Below, one piece after another: positions 34,719 through 45,300 of a stretch of DNA of 64,000 nt (position 1 is its first letter; each line of letters opens with the position of its first letter). Under the pieces are notes generated by a model. That model was not told the origin of the DNA and did no database searches. It was given only the letters and a program-made list of their open reading frames with translations. This DNA is from Okeanomitos corallinicola TIOX110. GTDB taxonomy: Bacteria > Cyanobacteriota > Cyanobacteriia > Cyanobacteriales > Nostocaceae. The stretch spans positions 4,071,318-4,135,317 of the forward strand of contig NZ_CP150886.1 of NCBI RefSeq assembly GCF_038050375.1, read 5' to 3'. The translations under genes and the position numbers were made by a program.

Positions 34719-34744
34719 GTCAGAATCAGGATTTACAGGATTTG
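34719..34744. repeat. Copy 3 of 'cagaatcaggatttacagga' repeat
   Basis: Reads 'cagaatcaggatttacagga' right upstream of hicA, where its promoter should be. Confidence 0.7.
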
Positions 34745-34908
34745 ATTGGATGTTTAGATTTGGGTATTTGGTGATTATTTAATTTTAGCATATTTTTTAT
34801 ATATTGTATCTATAAATTAGACTAAATAATATTTGTAAAATTATTGTTTTTAACATAAATTAATTTTCCGCATATAAGGTCAGTATATAATTTTCAGCTT
34901 TTTATAAA

Positions 34909-34932
34909 ATCCTGTACATCCTGATTCTGATA
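34909..34932. repeat. Copy 4 (inverted) of the same repeat
   Basis: 'cctgtacatcctgattctga' is the reverse complement of the unit found at 34719, placed just after the KGK gene's stop. Copies 3 and 4 together form an inverted pair about 170 bases apart with AT-rich DNA between. Confidence 0.65.
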
Positions 34933-34938
34933 ATCAAT

Positions 34939-35319
34939 TTATGATGATAAATCATTTATTTGACGACGTAAATCATCAAGAGGTGATTCAGGTTCTTTGA
35001 TTTCTGGTATTTCTTCAACCTCCGGTTCATCGGGACAAAATTCTAGAGTAACTTTAATTCTACATTTTCCCTTTTGCCAATTTTTACCAGGTTTTAAAAC
35101 TTCGGAATTAACACCTTTGTCTATCCAATATTCATTCTTATAAGCTGGAAGCTCACCACCACCTTGGTGATTTAATCTATTATTGAGTTCCCGCAAACCA
35201 TTAGATAGTATTTGATCTTTCATAGCTGAAGATAGCTTACTTAATTTAAAAGTAGCGTTATGAAAATCAATCACAACATCACCTTCTTCAATATCCAAAA
35301 TCTCAAACTTCTCATCCAT
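34939..35319 (-). CDS. KGK-domain protein
   Basis: 126-residue protein of the cyanobacterial KGK family (PF08872), named from a K-G-K motif, here in 'NWQKGKCRIKVTLEFCPDEP' (about residues 83-102). The N-terminus 'DVVIDFHNATFKLSKL' and the acidic C-terminal tail ending in a helix ('SPLDDLRRQINDL') are also typical. The molecular role is unknown. It starts 90 bases after the stop of the dynamin gene on the same strand, with a 'gcgtctttgcgtgag' repeat in between, so it may be cotranscribed with it. Confidence 0.75.
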   Translation of the reverse strand: MDEKFEILDIEEGDVVIDFHNATFKLSKLSSAMKDQILSNGLRELNNRLNHQGGGELPAYKNEYWIDKGVNSEVLKPGKNWQKGKCRIKVTLEFCPDEPEVEEIPEIKEPESPLDDLRRQINDLSS

Positions 35320-35330
35320 CTCTTTTCTTC

Positions 35331-35357
35331 CTTAGCGTCTTTGCGTCTTTGCGTGAG
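35331..35357. repeat. 'gcgtctttgcgtctttgcgtgag' repeat
   Basis: Tandem 'gcgtcttt' units between the dynamin and KGK genes. This is the reverse-strand form of the 'acgcagag' repeat family found inside putA and cobN. Confidence 0.7.
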
Positions 35358-35409
35358 AAACCTATTATTAGGTGAACACAGAAAAACCGCATTCACCCAA
35401 AAAATTATA

Positions 35410-37794
35410 CTATACCTCCTCACCCCCAATTACAGGAAGTAAATGTTCATATAACTGCATAGCTTGCAAACAACTATTAATTCCCAAAACCGCAGAATTA
35501 TACACCTGAATTTTCTCCTCAACCTGATTCAACAAACGTTGATTATTAGCAATCTTTTCCTCAGCTTCCTGTTGCAAAGTTTCCTGTAAATAATCACGCG
35601 CTTGGGGATAAAGCTGTAAAATCTCATCAGCTTGCTTTTCCCCCATAGGTAACAACTGAGTTTTAATAGTTTGATTTAAAGTTTGTCGGAAAGATTGACG
35701 AATAGTAAAAGAAACCTTGGGTTCAAAATCCAACTTTAACAATTGTCTAATTGCAGGTTCAGCTTCCACCACACTTTCTGCATCGTAACTTTGAGATGTT
35801 TGTTGTAAAGTTTGCCGAAATTGATAAATTGAAAAAGTACCTTCATCATAAAATCTCGGACTTTCGCGTACAAACCTATCACATTCCACCCTTGCAGAAC
35901 TAACAATAGCTTGAGAAGTCGCTGTTTCTATTGCTTTTACCTCTAATTCAATTCCCCCATCATTACCTAACAAGCGATACAATTGACGGTAATATTCTGA
36001 TTTTCTAATCTTTTCCATTAATTGTTGGAACAAATTAGCAATCACGTGTTGACAACTATCAATTAAAATGTCTTCCAACTGATTAGAAAGATAATAAAAA
36101 GCTTCCACCAAAATAGCTAACAAAGGTGCAGTTGCATTTCTAGGATGACTCAAAGTTGCACGACGATAAGCATCAGCTACAGAAAAAGTATCTAACAATT
36201 CATCCAAACGACGAATCATTTTTGATTGTAATTGTCGGAAATCATCTTCAAATTCTGGACAATGATTATTAATGATTTTATTCACCTCATCATTAATATG
36301 TTGACTAAAATCTCTACCAACTTGCTGGAGTTGCTGATTTAATTTTTGCAACTCATATTCTTTCATGCTTTCGATTTCTCGCGGTTGACTATCTAAGTCA
36401 ATTTGTATAGTTTGATAGTGTTTTTTGATTTTGATACAAATGTCTTCTAAATCATCTGCGAGGTTTTTAAATAACTGCGGACGTTTTTCTTCTGTCAGAT
36501 ATTTGGTAATTCCGTTTCTAAATTCTTCAATTCCACTATCTTGAATCAGTTGTTTAATTAATGGTGTTCCCTGTTCTCTTAAAATTCTCACATAGTTTGT
36601 ATTAGGAGTTTCAAAACCATTAAGAGAAATGCGAAATTGACTATGAGCAAGTTTTCCAGAACTCACACAATAATTATTGAAAGCGTAAACAAATTGCGGT
36701 GTGTCTTCTTTCCCATCTAACCCTTTGACACTTTCTGCAAAAATCGAATCTAAACCAAATCTATCTAATTCGCTGGTTTGTTTTAAAAGACCTCCATAAA
36801 AACCTAATAAACCACTGGTTTTATAAACCCTTTGACTATCCCGAAATTGTCCAGTAATTAAATTATCTAATCTTTGTCTGAGTTGGTTATTGTACCAAGT
36901 TTCATCAATGCGGTTGAAAATGTAAAATACTCTATCTCTAATACCTGCATTTTCCCGCATTGTTTCCAACAATTCTGTTTCTTCCTTGGTCATATCTCCC
37001 GATGATGCAGGTTTGAGAACACAGACTACTGCGGAGGTATCTGGATGTTGAATTTTTGCATAAGTTACTTGTGCATCTTTTTCTACTGGTGCATCAATTC
37101 CTGGGGTGTCAATAATAATATTTCCATCTTCTAATAGGGGATGATGACAATAATATTCAATCCGTTTTAAAACCGCACTATTACTACCTCGTCTTGCATA
37201 TCCCGCAGCTTCTTTCAAATTAGAAAAATTGAATTGTTCCATTGAATATATCGCATTATTCAAGGTATTAATTCTATCTCTATTTGCGACATATCCTTCT
37301 AATAATAAAATTAATGCTTTTGCTTGTTTTGCACGTTCTGATTTACTTTCTCCTCCTTCTTGTTGCAAAATTGCTTGACAACCTTGATGCAGTAAATCAA
37401 TTACGTCTTGTTTGTTGATATTTTCAACACCTGTAAATCCCAATTGTTGAGATAATAAAACCGCTTGTTCTCTAATTTCAGCTTCACTTAAAAAGGTTAA
37501 AACTACCCTTTCTTCATTTGCTGGTGCATATTCAATTTTGCATTCTGTACCTGTTGCGTGGCCTTCTGCACTGTATAGTAATTCTCTCTCTAGCAGTGCA
37601 TTAATTAACATTGATTTCCCAGCACTAAAAGCACCTGCAAAAACAATTTCAAACCGGGGAGAAATTGCTTTATCTAAAGATATCTGTACAGGTGTAATAT
37701 CTTGCGAACGTAAAGCAGGTTCTTGGTGTAGTAGTTGGAGAATTGTTTCTACTTGTGTTTGCAATTCCTGACACTGGGGGGCTAAATTTGACAT
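35410..37794 (-). CDS. Bacterial dynamin-like GTPase
   Basis: 794-residue dynamin-superfamily protein, a large GTPase that remodels membranes. GTPase motifs: G1 'VFAGAFSAGKSMLINALLE' (P-loop 54-61), G2 threonine in 'GHATGTECKIEYAP', G3 'IIIDTPGIDAP' near 232, G4 'YIFNRIDETW' near 293. Long helical regions follow, including the coiled-coil stretch from about 450 ('LQKLNQQLQQVGRDFSQHI') and from 740, matching the helical bundle and stalk. A membrane-inserting paddle is not obvious. It may act in thylakoid or plasma membrane maintenance or in stress. It is followed by the KGK gene. Confidence 0.9.
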   Translation of the reverse strand: MSNLAPQCQELQTQVETILQLLHQEPALRSQDITPVQISLDKAISPRFEIVFAGAFSAGKSMLINALLERELLYSAEGHATGTECKIEYAPANEERVVLTFLSEAEIREQAVLLSQQLGFTGVENINKQDVIDLLHQGCQAILQQEGGESKSERAKQAKALILLLEGYVANRDRINTLNNAIYSMEQFNFSNLKEAAGYARRGSNSAVLKRIEYYCHHPLLEDGNIIIDTPGIDAPVEKDAQVTYAKIQHPDTSAVVCVLKPASSGDMTKEETELLETMRENAGIRDRVFYIFNRIDETWYNNQLRQRLDNLITGQFRDSQRVYKTSGLLGFYGGLLKQTSELDRFGLDSIFAESVKGLDGKEDTPQFVYAFNNYCVSSGKLAHSQFRISLNGFETPNTNYVRILREQGTPLIKQLIQDSGIEEFRNGITKYLTEEKRPQLFKNLADDLEDICIKIKKHYQTIQIDLDSQPREIESMKEYELQKLNQQLQQVGRDFSQHINDEVNKIINNHCPEFEDDFRQLQSKMIRRLDELLDTFSVADAYRRATLSHPRNATAPLLAILVEAFYYLSNQLEDILIDSCQHVIANLFQQLMEKIRKSEYYRQLYRLLGNDGGIELEVKAIETATSQAIVSSARVECDRFVRESPRFYDEGTFSIYQFRQTLQQTSQSYDAESVVEAEPAIRQLLKLDFEPKVSFTIRQSFRQTLNQTIKTQLLPMGEKQADEILQLYPQARDYLQETLQQEAEEKIANNQRLLNQVEEKIQVYNSAVLGINSCLQAMQLYEHLLPVIGGEEV

Positions 37795-37924
37795 GGTAAG
37801 TAGTAAGAAGTATTTACGAATATTGCAATATTATATATTGCACTTATTTGTAATAGTACCGTAAATATTCTTAGTTAATTTGATTTAACGAACCACTACA
37901 GACACAGAGGACACAGAGGAATAA

Positions 37925-37942
37925 AGAAGTCGAGTATCTGAT
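37925..37942. repeat. 'gaagtcgagtatctgata' repeat unit
   Basis: Half-unit of the dispersed 'gaagtcgggtatctga' repeat, adjacent to a 'cagacacagaggacacagag' stretch (about 37899-37918). Both lie in the 170-base gap between the dynamin and U32 genes. Confidence 0.55.
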
Positions 37943-37965
37943 ATTTTTTTAGGTTAAGTTATTTA

Positions 37966-40455
37966 TTAGTTACTCAAAGCACCACGAGTCACACCTAATT
38001 GATTTTGTAATTTTTGATTTTGCAACTTTAATGTTTTCCAAAGTTCAAGACCTGTGATTTTTCCTCGCAGCAATTGTTGATAATAATTAATGGTTGTTTC
38101 TACTTGTGCTGGTGTTTCGTTGAGAAATTCAATTCTCATATTTTGTAAACCCAAATCAATTAATTTTTGCACATATTCTGCACCAGTTTGAGCAGTACCA
38201 TTGTATAGTGTATTTCTACATCCTGTGTCTGCTTTGAGGATGTGTTCAGTACCCACTCTATCTCTAATTTTTACTTCGTGTTTTTCACAAGGACGTCCGC
38301 AGTTTGTGTAGTCTGTTCCTTCAGAAAGGAAAGCACAAAAAACACAATGTTCCATGTGAAACATGGGGATATGTTGATGTATTGTTACTTCCAAAAATTG
38401 CGGTTTATAACTACTAATTAAATCTACCAATTGGTTAATATTCAAATCGTAGGATGCTGTCACTCTTTCTAAATTAAATTCCTTGATAAAATAATCTGCG
38501 GTGATAGAGTTAGCAACATTTAAGGAAAAATCACCAATACATTGTGCATCAGCAAAATATGCTAACTGGTCGTAATTTCTAATTAAATAACCATCTGCAT
38601 CAGCATTTTTAACTTGTTGTAAAATCCAATTTTCTCCGGGTTTAGTAATACGAGGTGGTGCAACAAAAATACTGGCAGATGAATTTAATTCTCTAGATAT
38701 TTTTACAGCTTCTTTGTAATTTCGTGGGTCTTCAAATTCACAGTAGATAGTTTTAACATCAGCACTGAGTGCAACTTTTAATTGTTCGATATTTCTAACT
38801 AAAACAATCAGGGAAGGTGCATCAGAAATTGGAGAAGATTCAATATTTATTAAATCTTGCCATTTTGCACTATGATTCAATTGCCAAAGTTTAGGTTTAC
38901 TTCTTAACTCCTCCAACTTAGTCACAACTTCCCGACGTATTTTATTTAATTCTTTTACAGGTAACATCACATTACCAATGATGTGATTTTGCAAAGTTTG
39001 TAAATAAAATCCTGTATTCCCTAACCTTCCCAATTGTTCCCTTAACTTTTCCTCTGTCAGAGGTTTGGTATGTGCTTCTACTAAGAAAATTTCTGATTCA
39101 ATCTTAACAAGATTACCAATTTCATCATCAGCAATAACTATTAATTTATCTCCCACTTCCCCATAAACTTCTATATTAATAGGTCTAGTAAATTGGGGAT
39201 ATTCACCATCATAACTTTGACGAACTTGTTTATCTAATTCTGGGTCACTGGTTTTCCAAACTTTGTTACCTTTACGGATTTTGCGGAAGTTTAAATTATC
39301 TCTACCAAAAGTTAAAATTACCTCTTTTCCTGTTTCTACAACTGTATATATTCTTCCCCCTTCTTCCTTTTCTTCTGGGTGTCCACTATCAAAAACCACA
39401 CCATCACCAGGTTTTACAGGTGCAGCAATTTTTATAGTGATTTGTTCATTTTGAATCTGGGTAACTTCTCCTAAATAAACACCGCGTTTTTTACCGAAGT
39501 TTGCATGAACTAATGCTTGATTATTTATTCCCTCAAACCATCCTGTATACAGTCCGCGAGAAAAGGCCATTTCTAAATTATATTTATCCTGTGCTTTGAT
39601 TTTTTCAACATGATTAAATTTAGCTATTTCGTCTAATGCTTTTCTATAAACCTGCGTAACATTAGCAACATATTCTGGTGCTTTTAATCTTCCTTCAATT
39701 TTTAAAGAAGTAACTCCTGATTTTACTAATTCTGGTAATACTTCTAAACCTGATAAATCTTGGGGACTCAATAAATATTTGCGATTACCTAAATAGACAT
39801 TTTCACCATCTGCAATTAAATCATAAGGCATTCTGCAAGCTTGAGCGCATTCTCCCCTATTTGCAGAACGTCCTCCTAATGCTTCGCTGGTTAAACATTG
39901 TCCAGAATATGCTACACACAATGCACCATGAACAAATATTTCCAAAGGTAAAATAATGTTTTTTTCTAATATTTGTTTTTGGATTTTATTAATTTCTTTA
40001 ATTGAACATTCCCGCGCTAAAACTACTAATTGACATCCTAAAGATTGAGCAAATTCTACCCCCGCAGCGCTAGTAATAGTCATTTGAGTTGATGCGTGAA
40101 TGGGGAAGTCTGGGGAAAGATGACGAATTAAACGACAAATACCCACATCTTGGACGATAATAGCATCTACACCAGCCGCAATGATATTTTTGAGGTAACG
40201 CTCCGCTTCTGTTAGTTCTGAGGGGAAAATTAAGGTGTTTAAGGTGACATATCCTTTGACTCCCCGCAGATGTAAAAACTCCATTAATTCGGGTAAGTCT
40301 GCAATGGTGAAGTTATCCGCTCTCATTCTGGCATTAAACTTTTCTAAACCAAAATAAATTGCATCTGCACCATTTTCTACTGCTGCTTCTGCACATTCCC
40401 AGTTACCCGCAGGTGCTAAGAGTTCGGGGAGTTTGGTTTTTGTCGTGGTTGTCAT
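37966..40455 (-). CDS. U32 peptidase family protein with DUF3656 (RlhA-like)
   Basis: 829-residue protein of the U32 family. The start 'LPELLAPAGNWECAEAAVENGADAIYFG' (in pieces 'LPELLAPAGNWECAEAAV' and 'NGADAIYFG') and the U32 signature 'EIFVHGALCVAYSGQC' followed by 'ANRGECAQACRMPY' are present. In the middle is the DUF3656-type beta domain (about 350-500), and the C-terminal half is a second barrel with a cysteine-rich end ('HCVFCAFLSEGTDYTNCGRPC') that could hold an iron-sulfur cluster. In E. coli the related RlhA hydroxylates a cytidine of 23S rRNA, so an RNA-hydroxylation role is more likely than proteolysis. This is inferred from the family. Confidence 0.88.
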   Translation of the reverse strand: MTTTTKTKLPELLAPAGNWECAEAAVENGADAIYFGLEKFNARMRADNFTIADLPELMEFLHLRGVKGYVTLNTLIFPSELTEAERYLKNIIAAGVDAIIVQDVGICRLIRHLSPDFPIHASTQMTITSAAGVEFAQSLGCQLVVLARECSIKEINKIQKQILEKNIILPLEIFVHGALCVAYSGQCLTSEALGGRSANRGECAQACRMPYDLIADGENVYLGNRKYLLSPQDLSGLEVLPELVKSGVTSLKIEGRLKAPEYVANVTQVYRKALDEIAKFNHVEKIKAQDKYNLEMAFSRGLYTGWFEGINNQALVHANFGKKRGVYLGEVTQIQNEQITIKIAAPVKPGDGVVFDSGHPEEKEEGGRIYTVVETGKEVILTFGRDNLNFRKIRKGNKVWKTSDPELDKQVRQSYDGEYPQFTRPINIEVYGEVGDKLIVIADDEIGNLVKIESEIFLVEAHTKPLTEEKLREQLGRLGNTGFYLQTLQNHIIGNVMLPVKELNKIRREVVTKLEELRSKPKLWQLNHSAKWQDLINIESSPISDAPSLIVLVRNIEQLKVALSADVKTIYCEFEDPRNYKEAVKISRELNSSASIFVAPPRITKPGENWILQQVKNADADGYLIRNYDQLAYFADAQCIGDFSLNVANSITADYFIKEFNLERVTASYDLNINQLVDLISSYKPQFLEVTIHQHIPMFHMEHCVFCAFLSEGTDYTNCGRPCEKHEVKIRDRVGTEHILKADTGCRNTLYNGTAQTGAEYVQKLIDLGLQNMRIEFLNETPAQVETTINYYQQLLRGKITGLELWKTLKLQNQKLQNQLGVTRGALSN

Positions 40456-40639
40456 TTTGATAGGTTTGATTTTATGTGAGTTTATTGATTGTATCGAAAT
40501 TTCTGGGTTGCTTGGGGTAAAATAACAGAGCTATAAAATTTGATGAATATTTTCAACTACTTGTTCAATATTTTTAATCTGTGTTAATTATACTATTTTT
40601 ATGTGAATGATAATAAAGATGTTTTTTATATTCCTTATC

Positions 40640-41134
40640 TCATTTTTTATATACTATCAAAATTGTTGATACTTTTGGATTTTGAGGATTACTCAAATTT
40701 AATCTATAGGTAGTTCTCAAAAAATCATCTTTTTTCCCTCCTTTAACTGTGACTATGTAATGATTCATTTGAGAATTATCTTGCTCAACTTTTTCAATTA
40801 ATTTATTTTGTAGAATTTCCGCCTTTTTCAGTCTTTTGGGTAAATTTTTTCCAGCAATTCCTAAACAAAATACCCCTGTATTGTCTGGAAATTTATATAC
40901 TTGAAAATAGTATCGTTGATTATTGGATTTCAATTGATGTGTTGACCAAATACGACCTCTATTTTGGGGGGTGAGTTTTTTAAAAGTTTTGGGTGTTCTC
41001 TCACTGAAACCACAATTTCTGTCCATGATTGGTTCACCTGATATCACAGGTTTTGAGAAGGTGACTACAAATGTAGAACATAAGATTAGTGTTGCTAAGT
41101 TCGCAGCGGTAAATTTTGACAGTTTCAACATCAT
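40640..41134 (-). CDS. Secreted hypothetical protein
   Basis: About 164 residues, starting at the ATG at 41134, which has AGGA five bases upstream; an open start at 41164 is less likely. The N-terminal segment 'LSKFTAANLATLILCSTFVV' plus a small-residue region ending near 'VISG' reads as a signal peptide. The mature part is basic and beta-rich, with two cysteines ('MDRNCGFSE' and 'GVFCLGIAG') that could pair, then 'LIEKVEQDNSQMNHYIVTV'. No family is recognised. It is probably periplasmic or extracellular, and stands alone. Confidence 0.7.
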   Translation of the reverse strand: MMLKLSKFTAANLATLILCSTFVVTFSKPVISGEPIMDRNCGFSERTPKTFKKLTPQNRGRIWSTHQLKSNNQRYYFQVYKFPDNTGVFCLGIAGKNLPKRLKKAEILQNKLIEKVEQDNSQMNHYIVTVKGGKKDDFLRTTYRLNLSNPQNPKVSTILIVYKK

Positions 41135-41240
41135 AAATTCCTGTAAATAATATCGTATTGTCAATTAAGACTGTATTTGATATCTCAAAGTTTCATATTT
41201 CTGTATAAGATTATTTTATTTTTATATTATTCCTCAAATG

Positions 41241-41304
41241 CAGATTTCCGACTTCTCAATTAGTTTTTTTAGGTAAATCCTTAAATTAAGAAGTCGGGTA
41301 TCTG
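41241..41304. repeat. Imperfect inverted repeat, 16-base arms
   Basis: 'cagatttccgacttct' (41241-41256) faces 'agaagtcgggtatctg' (41289-41304) with two or three mismatches. The right arm is the dispersed 'gaagtcgggtatctg' unit also seen at 15904 and 37925. It lies just downstream of the alpha/beta hydrolase stop and may act as its terminator. Confidence 0.6.
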
Positions 41305-41311
41305 TTTAATT

Positions 41312-42157
41312 TTAGCTAGAACAACGGACAAAAGGTAATAAATCCTGTAAAATCACCTCATGATAATGTTCCTGGGGATAGTGTCCCACATTATTTAATT
41401 TAATCAATTCCCCATCAGATACAGATTTAACAAAACCTTCTGCACCATCTACCGATAACCAAGGGTCTATCATTCCCCATTGCACTAAAATCGGTTTTTT
41501 CCATGTTTGAAAACCTGTTTCTATTTCTGTCATTGCTGTTTCTAATTGCATATTTCTAATGGTTGTCAGCAAAGCACGACCAGATGCAGAAGTTTTTAAA
41601 AATGGTTTTCTGTAAACATCTAAATCTTGATCTTCAATCCGGAAACGACTACCACCTTCTAAGGTTCTATCTACTAATAATGGGTCTTGAGTTATCATGT
41701 CACCCGCAAAAGGCCAACCCATTTGTTTGAGTTTAAAAGGTAGTTTTGCAGATGTGGAAATAGGTGCATTTAAAATGGCAATATTTGCTATTTTATCAGG
41801 ATTTCTCAAAGCATATTGTAAACCAACTGAACCTAAAAATCCTTGGACAACTAAAGAAAATTTCTCTAATTCTATCGCTTGGATGAATTCATCTAAAGCT
41901 TTGATAAATGCGTCGGGAGTATAAGCAAAATCCTGTTTTTCCGGTTTACCAGAAAATCCATAACCAATCCAATCTGGGGCGATCGCTCTTGTTCCTTGTG
42001 CTGCTAAACTTGGTAAAATATTCCGAAAGCTATAACTTTGGGAAACTATCCCATGTAACAACACCACCGGTAATAAATCACTTCTACCAATAGATTCAGC
42101 TTCCCGATAAAACCACTCTAAACCATTTACTGTTATTTTATGTTCTTGGATTGTCAC
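41312..42157 (-). CDS. Alpha/beta hydrolase, haloalkane-dehalogenase-like, nucleophile missing
   Basis: 281-residue alpha/beta-hydrolase fold protein. Oxyanion-hole motif 'VVLLHGIVSQSYSFRNILP', cap region in the middle, acid residue in 'GMIDPWLSVDGAEGF', and catalytic histidine in 'LNNVGHYPQEHYHE' are all present. The nucleophile elbow, however, reads 'FSLVVQGFLGSVGLQYA'; aligned to the dehalogenase/epoxide-hydrolase 'VVHDWGG' the aspartate is glycine. The enzyme may therefore use another residue or be a non-catalytic binder. It is cytoplasmic and monocistronic. Similar cyanobacterial proteins, as far as I recall, share this 'QGFLGS', so it may define a subfamily. Confidence 0.85.
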   Translation of the reverse strand: MTIQEHKITVNGLEWFYREAESIGRSDLLPVVLLHGIVSQSYSFRNILPSLAAQGTRAIAPDWIGYGFSGKPEKQDFAYTPDAFIKALDEFIQAIELEKFSLVVQGFLGSVGLQYALRNPDKIANIAILNAPISTSAKLPFKLKQMGWPFAGDMITQDPLLVDRTLEGGSRFRIEDQDLDVYRKPFLKTSASGRALLTTIRNMQLETAMTEIETGFQTWKKPILVQWGMIDPWLSVDGAEGFVKSVSDGELIKLNNVGHYPQEHYHEVILQDLLPFVRCSS

Positions 42158-42386
42158 TATATCTTCCTATCCTGAAAATGTCATATTGAATTCTTATTTA
42201 TCATCCTATCAAGTGGTCAGGTAATTTTGATAAAAAAATCCCATTTATAGAGAATAAGCTATTGACTTCTATCTCCATAAATGATATCATTGATTTCGAT
42301 AAGGAAGAACTATCACAAAATAAATAAGATGACGGGTTTGTAAATCTTATCCAACCCAATCAAAATATTTCCGCCATAATCTAATA

Positions 42387-45300
42387 TCAGTTTTGACGAC
42401 AAAAACCAGGGTTTAAAACCGGGCTTTGAGGCTGAACATTTTCTACTTTAGCTACTAAGTGAACATTACCATTAGCATCAACTATCCATCCTTGTGCTTC
42501 TACAATTTCCCTAGACGAGTTATCATTATTAACGCCAGATTGATCATTTTCAATGTTATGTTGATGATGCTGATTAGGTAATATCTCAACTAAATCAACC
42601 AGAATATTTGTACCTGTAAATAAATCATGAGGAGTAGATGGTAAACCACCTCTACCAGTGATAGTAAACTTATTATCTTGATTAGTTAATTGACCGTTTT
42701 TACGACATCCTTGGGCAATTTGATTAGAAATATCTAATAAACTTGAAGGTAAAGATAAAATTCCCTGTGCGGGATCAACATCCAAAGTATTAATATTAAC
42801 TTCACCATTGACACCAAATCTAGAACTAGCCGTAATATCACTCTTTGATGTATTTTCTAGACGAAATTCTGTCCCAAAAATGCTTTGAGTTGTAATATCA
42901 ATTATCCCCCCATTACCTCTATCAGCATTGGCATTAATATCACTATCTTCAAAAGGAAAAACAACTACAAAACCATCTCTAGCGTCAATACTAATATTAC
43001 CACCTTGAGCGGCATTAAAAGCTTGGGCAGAAATATTACTATTATTTCTCATTAACAATAAATCTTGTAAAAACAAATTAATAATCGCGTTTTCTCCTGT
43101 TTCTCCTACTCCGGTTTCTGCTGATAATTTCCCCTGATTTAAAAACAAATTATCGGCTGTAATTTCCAAAAATCCAGCTTCTCCCTGCGGACTACTAACG
43201 GTAGTAAGAGATTGATTAATAGTAAATTGCCCAGTTGTTATAGCTATAAAACCTGCATCACCACTACCTATAGCTTCCGATGCTATCCGACTACCACTGG
43301 ATAAATTAATAAAATCATTAGCACTAATAATTACATCTCCTGCTTCTCCATCAATAGTAGAAGCTGAAATAAAACTATCATTACTTAACTGCAAAGATGT
43401 TAATTTTTCGAGTTGAATATTTCCCCCAATACCAGATGATGTTTCCCCATTAATTTGGGCTTGATTATTAAGAGTTAAAGTATTAGCAGTGATAGATAAA
43501 TTACCACCTGCATTATTTTCACTTCTCACTTTTATTCCGGCTTGATTATTAATAGTAAATTCTCCAGTAGTTATATTTATATTACCTGCATTACCACTAC
43601 CTGTAGCTTCCGATGCCAGAATACTACCATTTTCTAAATTAATAGAATCACTTGTAATATCTAAATCTCCAGCTTGGCCATTAATAGTAGCAGTAGAAAT
43701 AAAACTGTTATTTAGAGTTAAAGATGTTAAATCTTCTAATTGAATATGTCCACCAATTCCAGAAAATGTATTACCTTCTATTCTGGCATTTTCATTCATG
43801 CTAATTGTAGCAGCTGAAATATGTAAATCTCCGGCAATATTATCTTTACTATTAACATTAATGTTTGCACCATTATTCATGGTAAGTTTGTTAGTAGTAA
43901 TGTTTAAGAATCCTGCTTCACCTTGATCAATAGCTCCAGAAGAAATTGTAGCACCAGTATCAAGATTAATAAACTCACTAGCATTAATAGTGATATCTCC
44001 TGCTTCACCGTTAATTGTGGCTGCTGAAATTCCACTATTATTACTGATTTGCAAAGATTTTAACTCTAGTAATTGAATATGACCACTAATACCAGATAGG
44101 GTATTAGCTTTTATGATTGCATTCTGATCAAGAGTGACTGTATCAGCAACAATTGTTAAATTACCTGCATTTTTATCTCTACTATTAATATTAATATCTG
44201 CATCTGTCATGGTAAATTGTCCTGTTTTAATCTCTATAAAACCTGCTAAACCATTAGCAATAGCTTCAGATACTAGACGACTACCACTTTCTAAATTCAC
44301 AAAATAACTGGCATCAATAATGATATATCCAGCCTCACCAGTAGATGTAAAAGCCGAAATTTCACTGTTATTACTCATTTGTAAAGATTTTAAATCTAGT
44401 AATAGAATATTCCCACCAATTCCAGATATGCTATTTGCTTCTATTTTTGATTTTTGATTGAGATTAACAGTATTAGCTTGCAAAAGCACAAAGCCAGCAT
44501 CACCTGGACTACTAACGTTAATTTCTGAAGCACCTATCATGGTAAATTGTCCTGTTTGAATCTCTACAAAACCTGCGAAACCATTACCCAGAGATTCAGA
44601 TACTATGCGACTACCATTTTCTAAATTCACAAAATCACTAGCATTTATAGTTATATCCCCTGCTGTACCATCAATTGTGTTGGCAGAAATTTGACTATTA
44701 TTTAAATGTAAAGATGTCAATCCCAGTAACTCAATTTCACCACCATTTGTTCCTGCATTTGCTACTATTTTTGCTTCTTGATTAAGAGTAACATTGTTAG
44801 CGGTAAGACGCAAAAAACCAGCATCATCTGGACTATTAATACTAATTTCTGAATTACCTATCATGGTAAATTCATTGGTTTTAATATCTACAAAACCTGC
44901 ATCACCACTACCATTAGCTTCTGATGCTATGCGACTATTTTGGTCAAGTTTAATAAAATTACTAGCATCAATAATTATATCTCCTGCTAATCCGTCTACT
45001 GTGTTAGCAGAAATTTCACTATTGTTTATTTCTAAATATGTTAAATTTTTAATCTCAATATCGCCGCTAGTTCCTATTATTGTATTGGTTGTAATTTGAG
45101 ATTGGTGATCAAGAGTTAATGTGTCAGCAGCAATGATGATAGTACCTTGTTGATTAACACCAATTAATGATTGATTTTCCAGTTTAAATTTATTGGTATT
45201 AATGGTAATATTACCAGGGATTTCACCAAAAATACTGTCCATTTTTAAACTTGAATTATTCAAGGTAGTAGCATCACTAACATTAATATTAATTTCTCCA

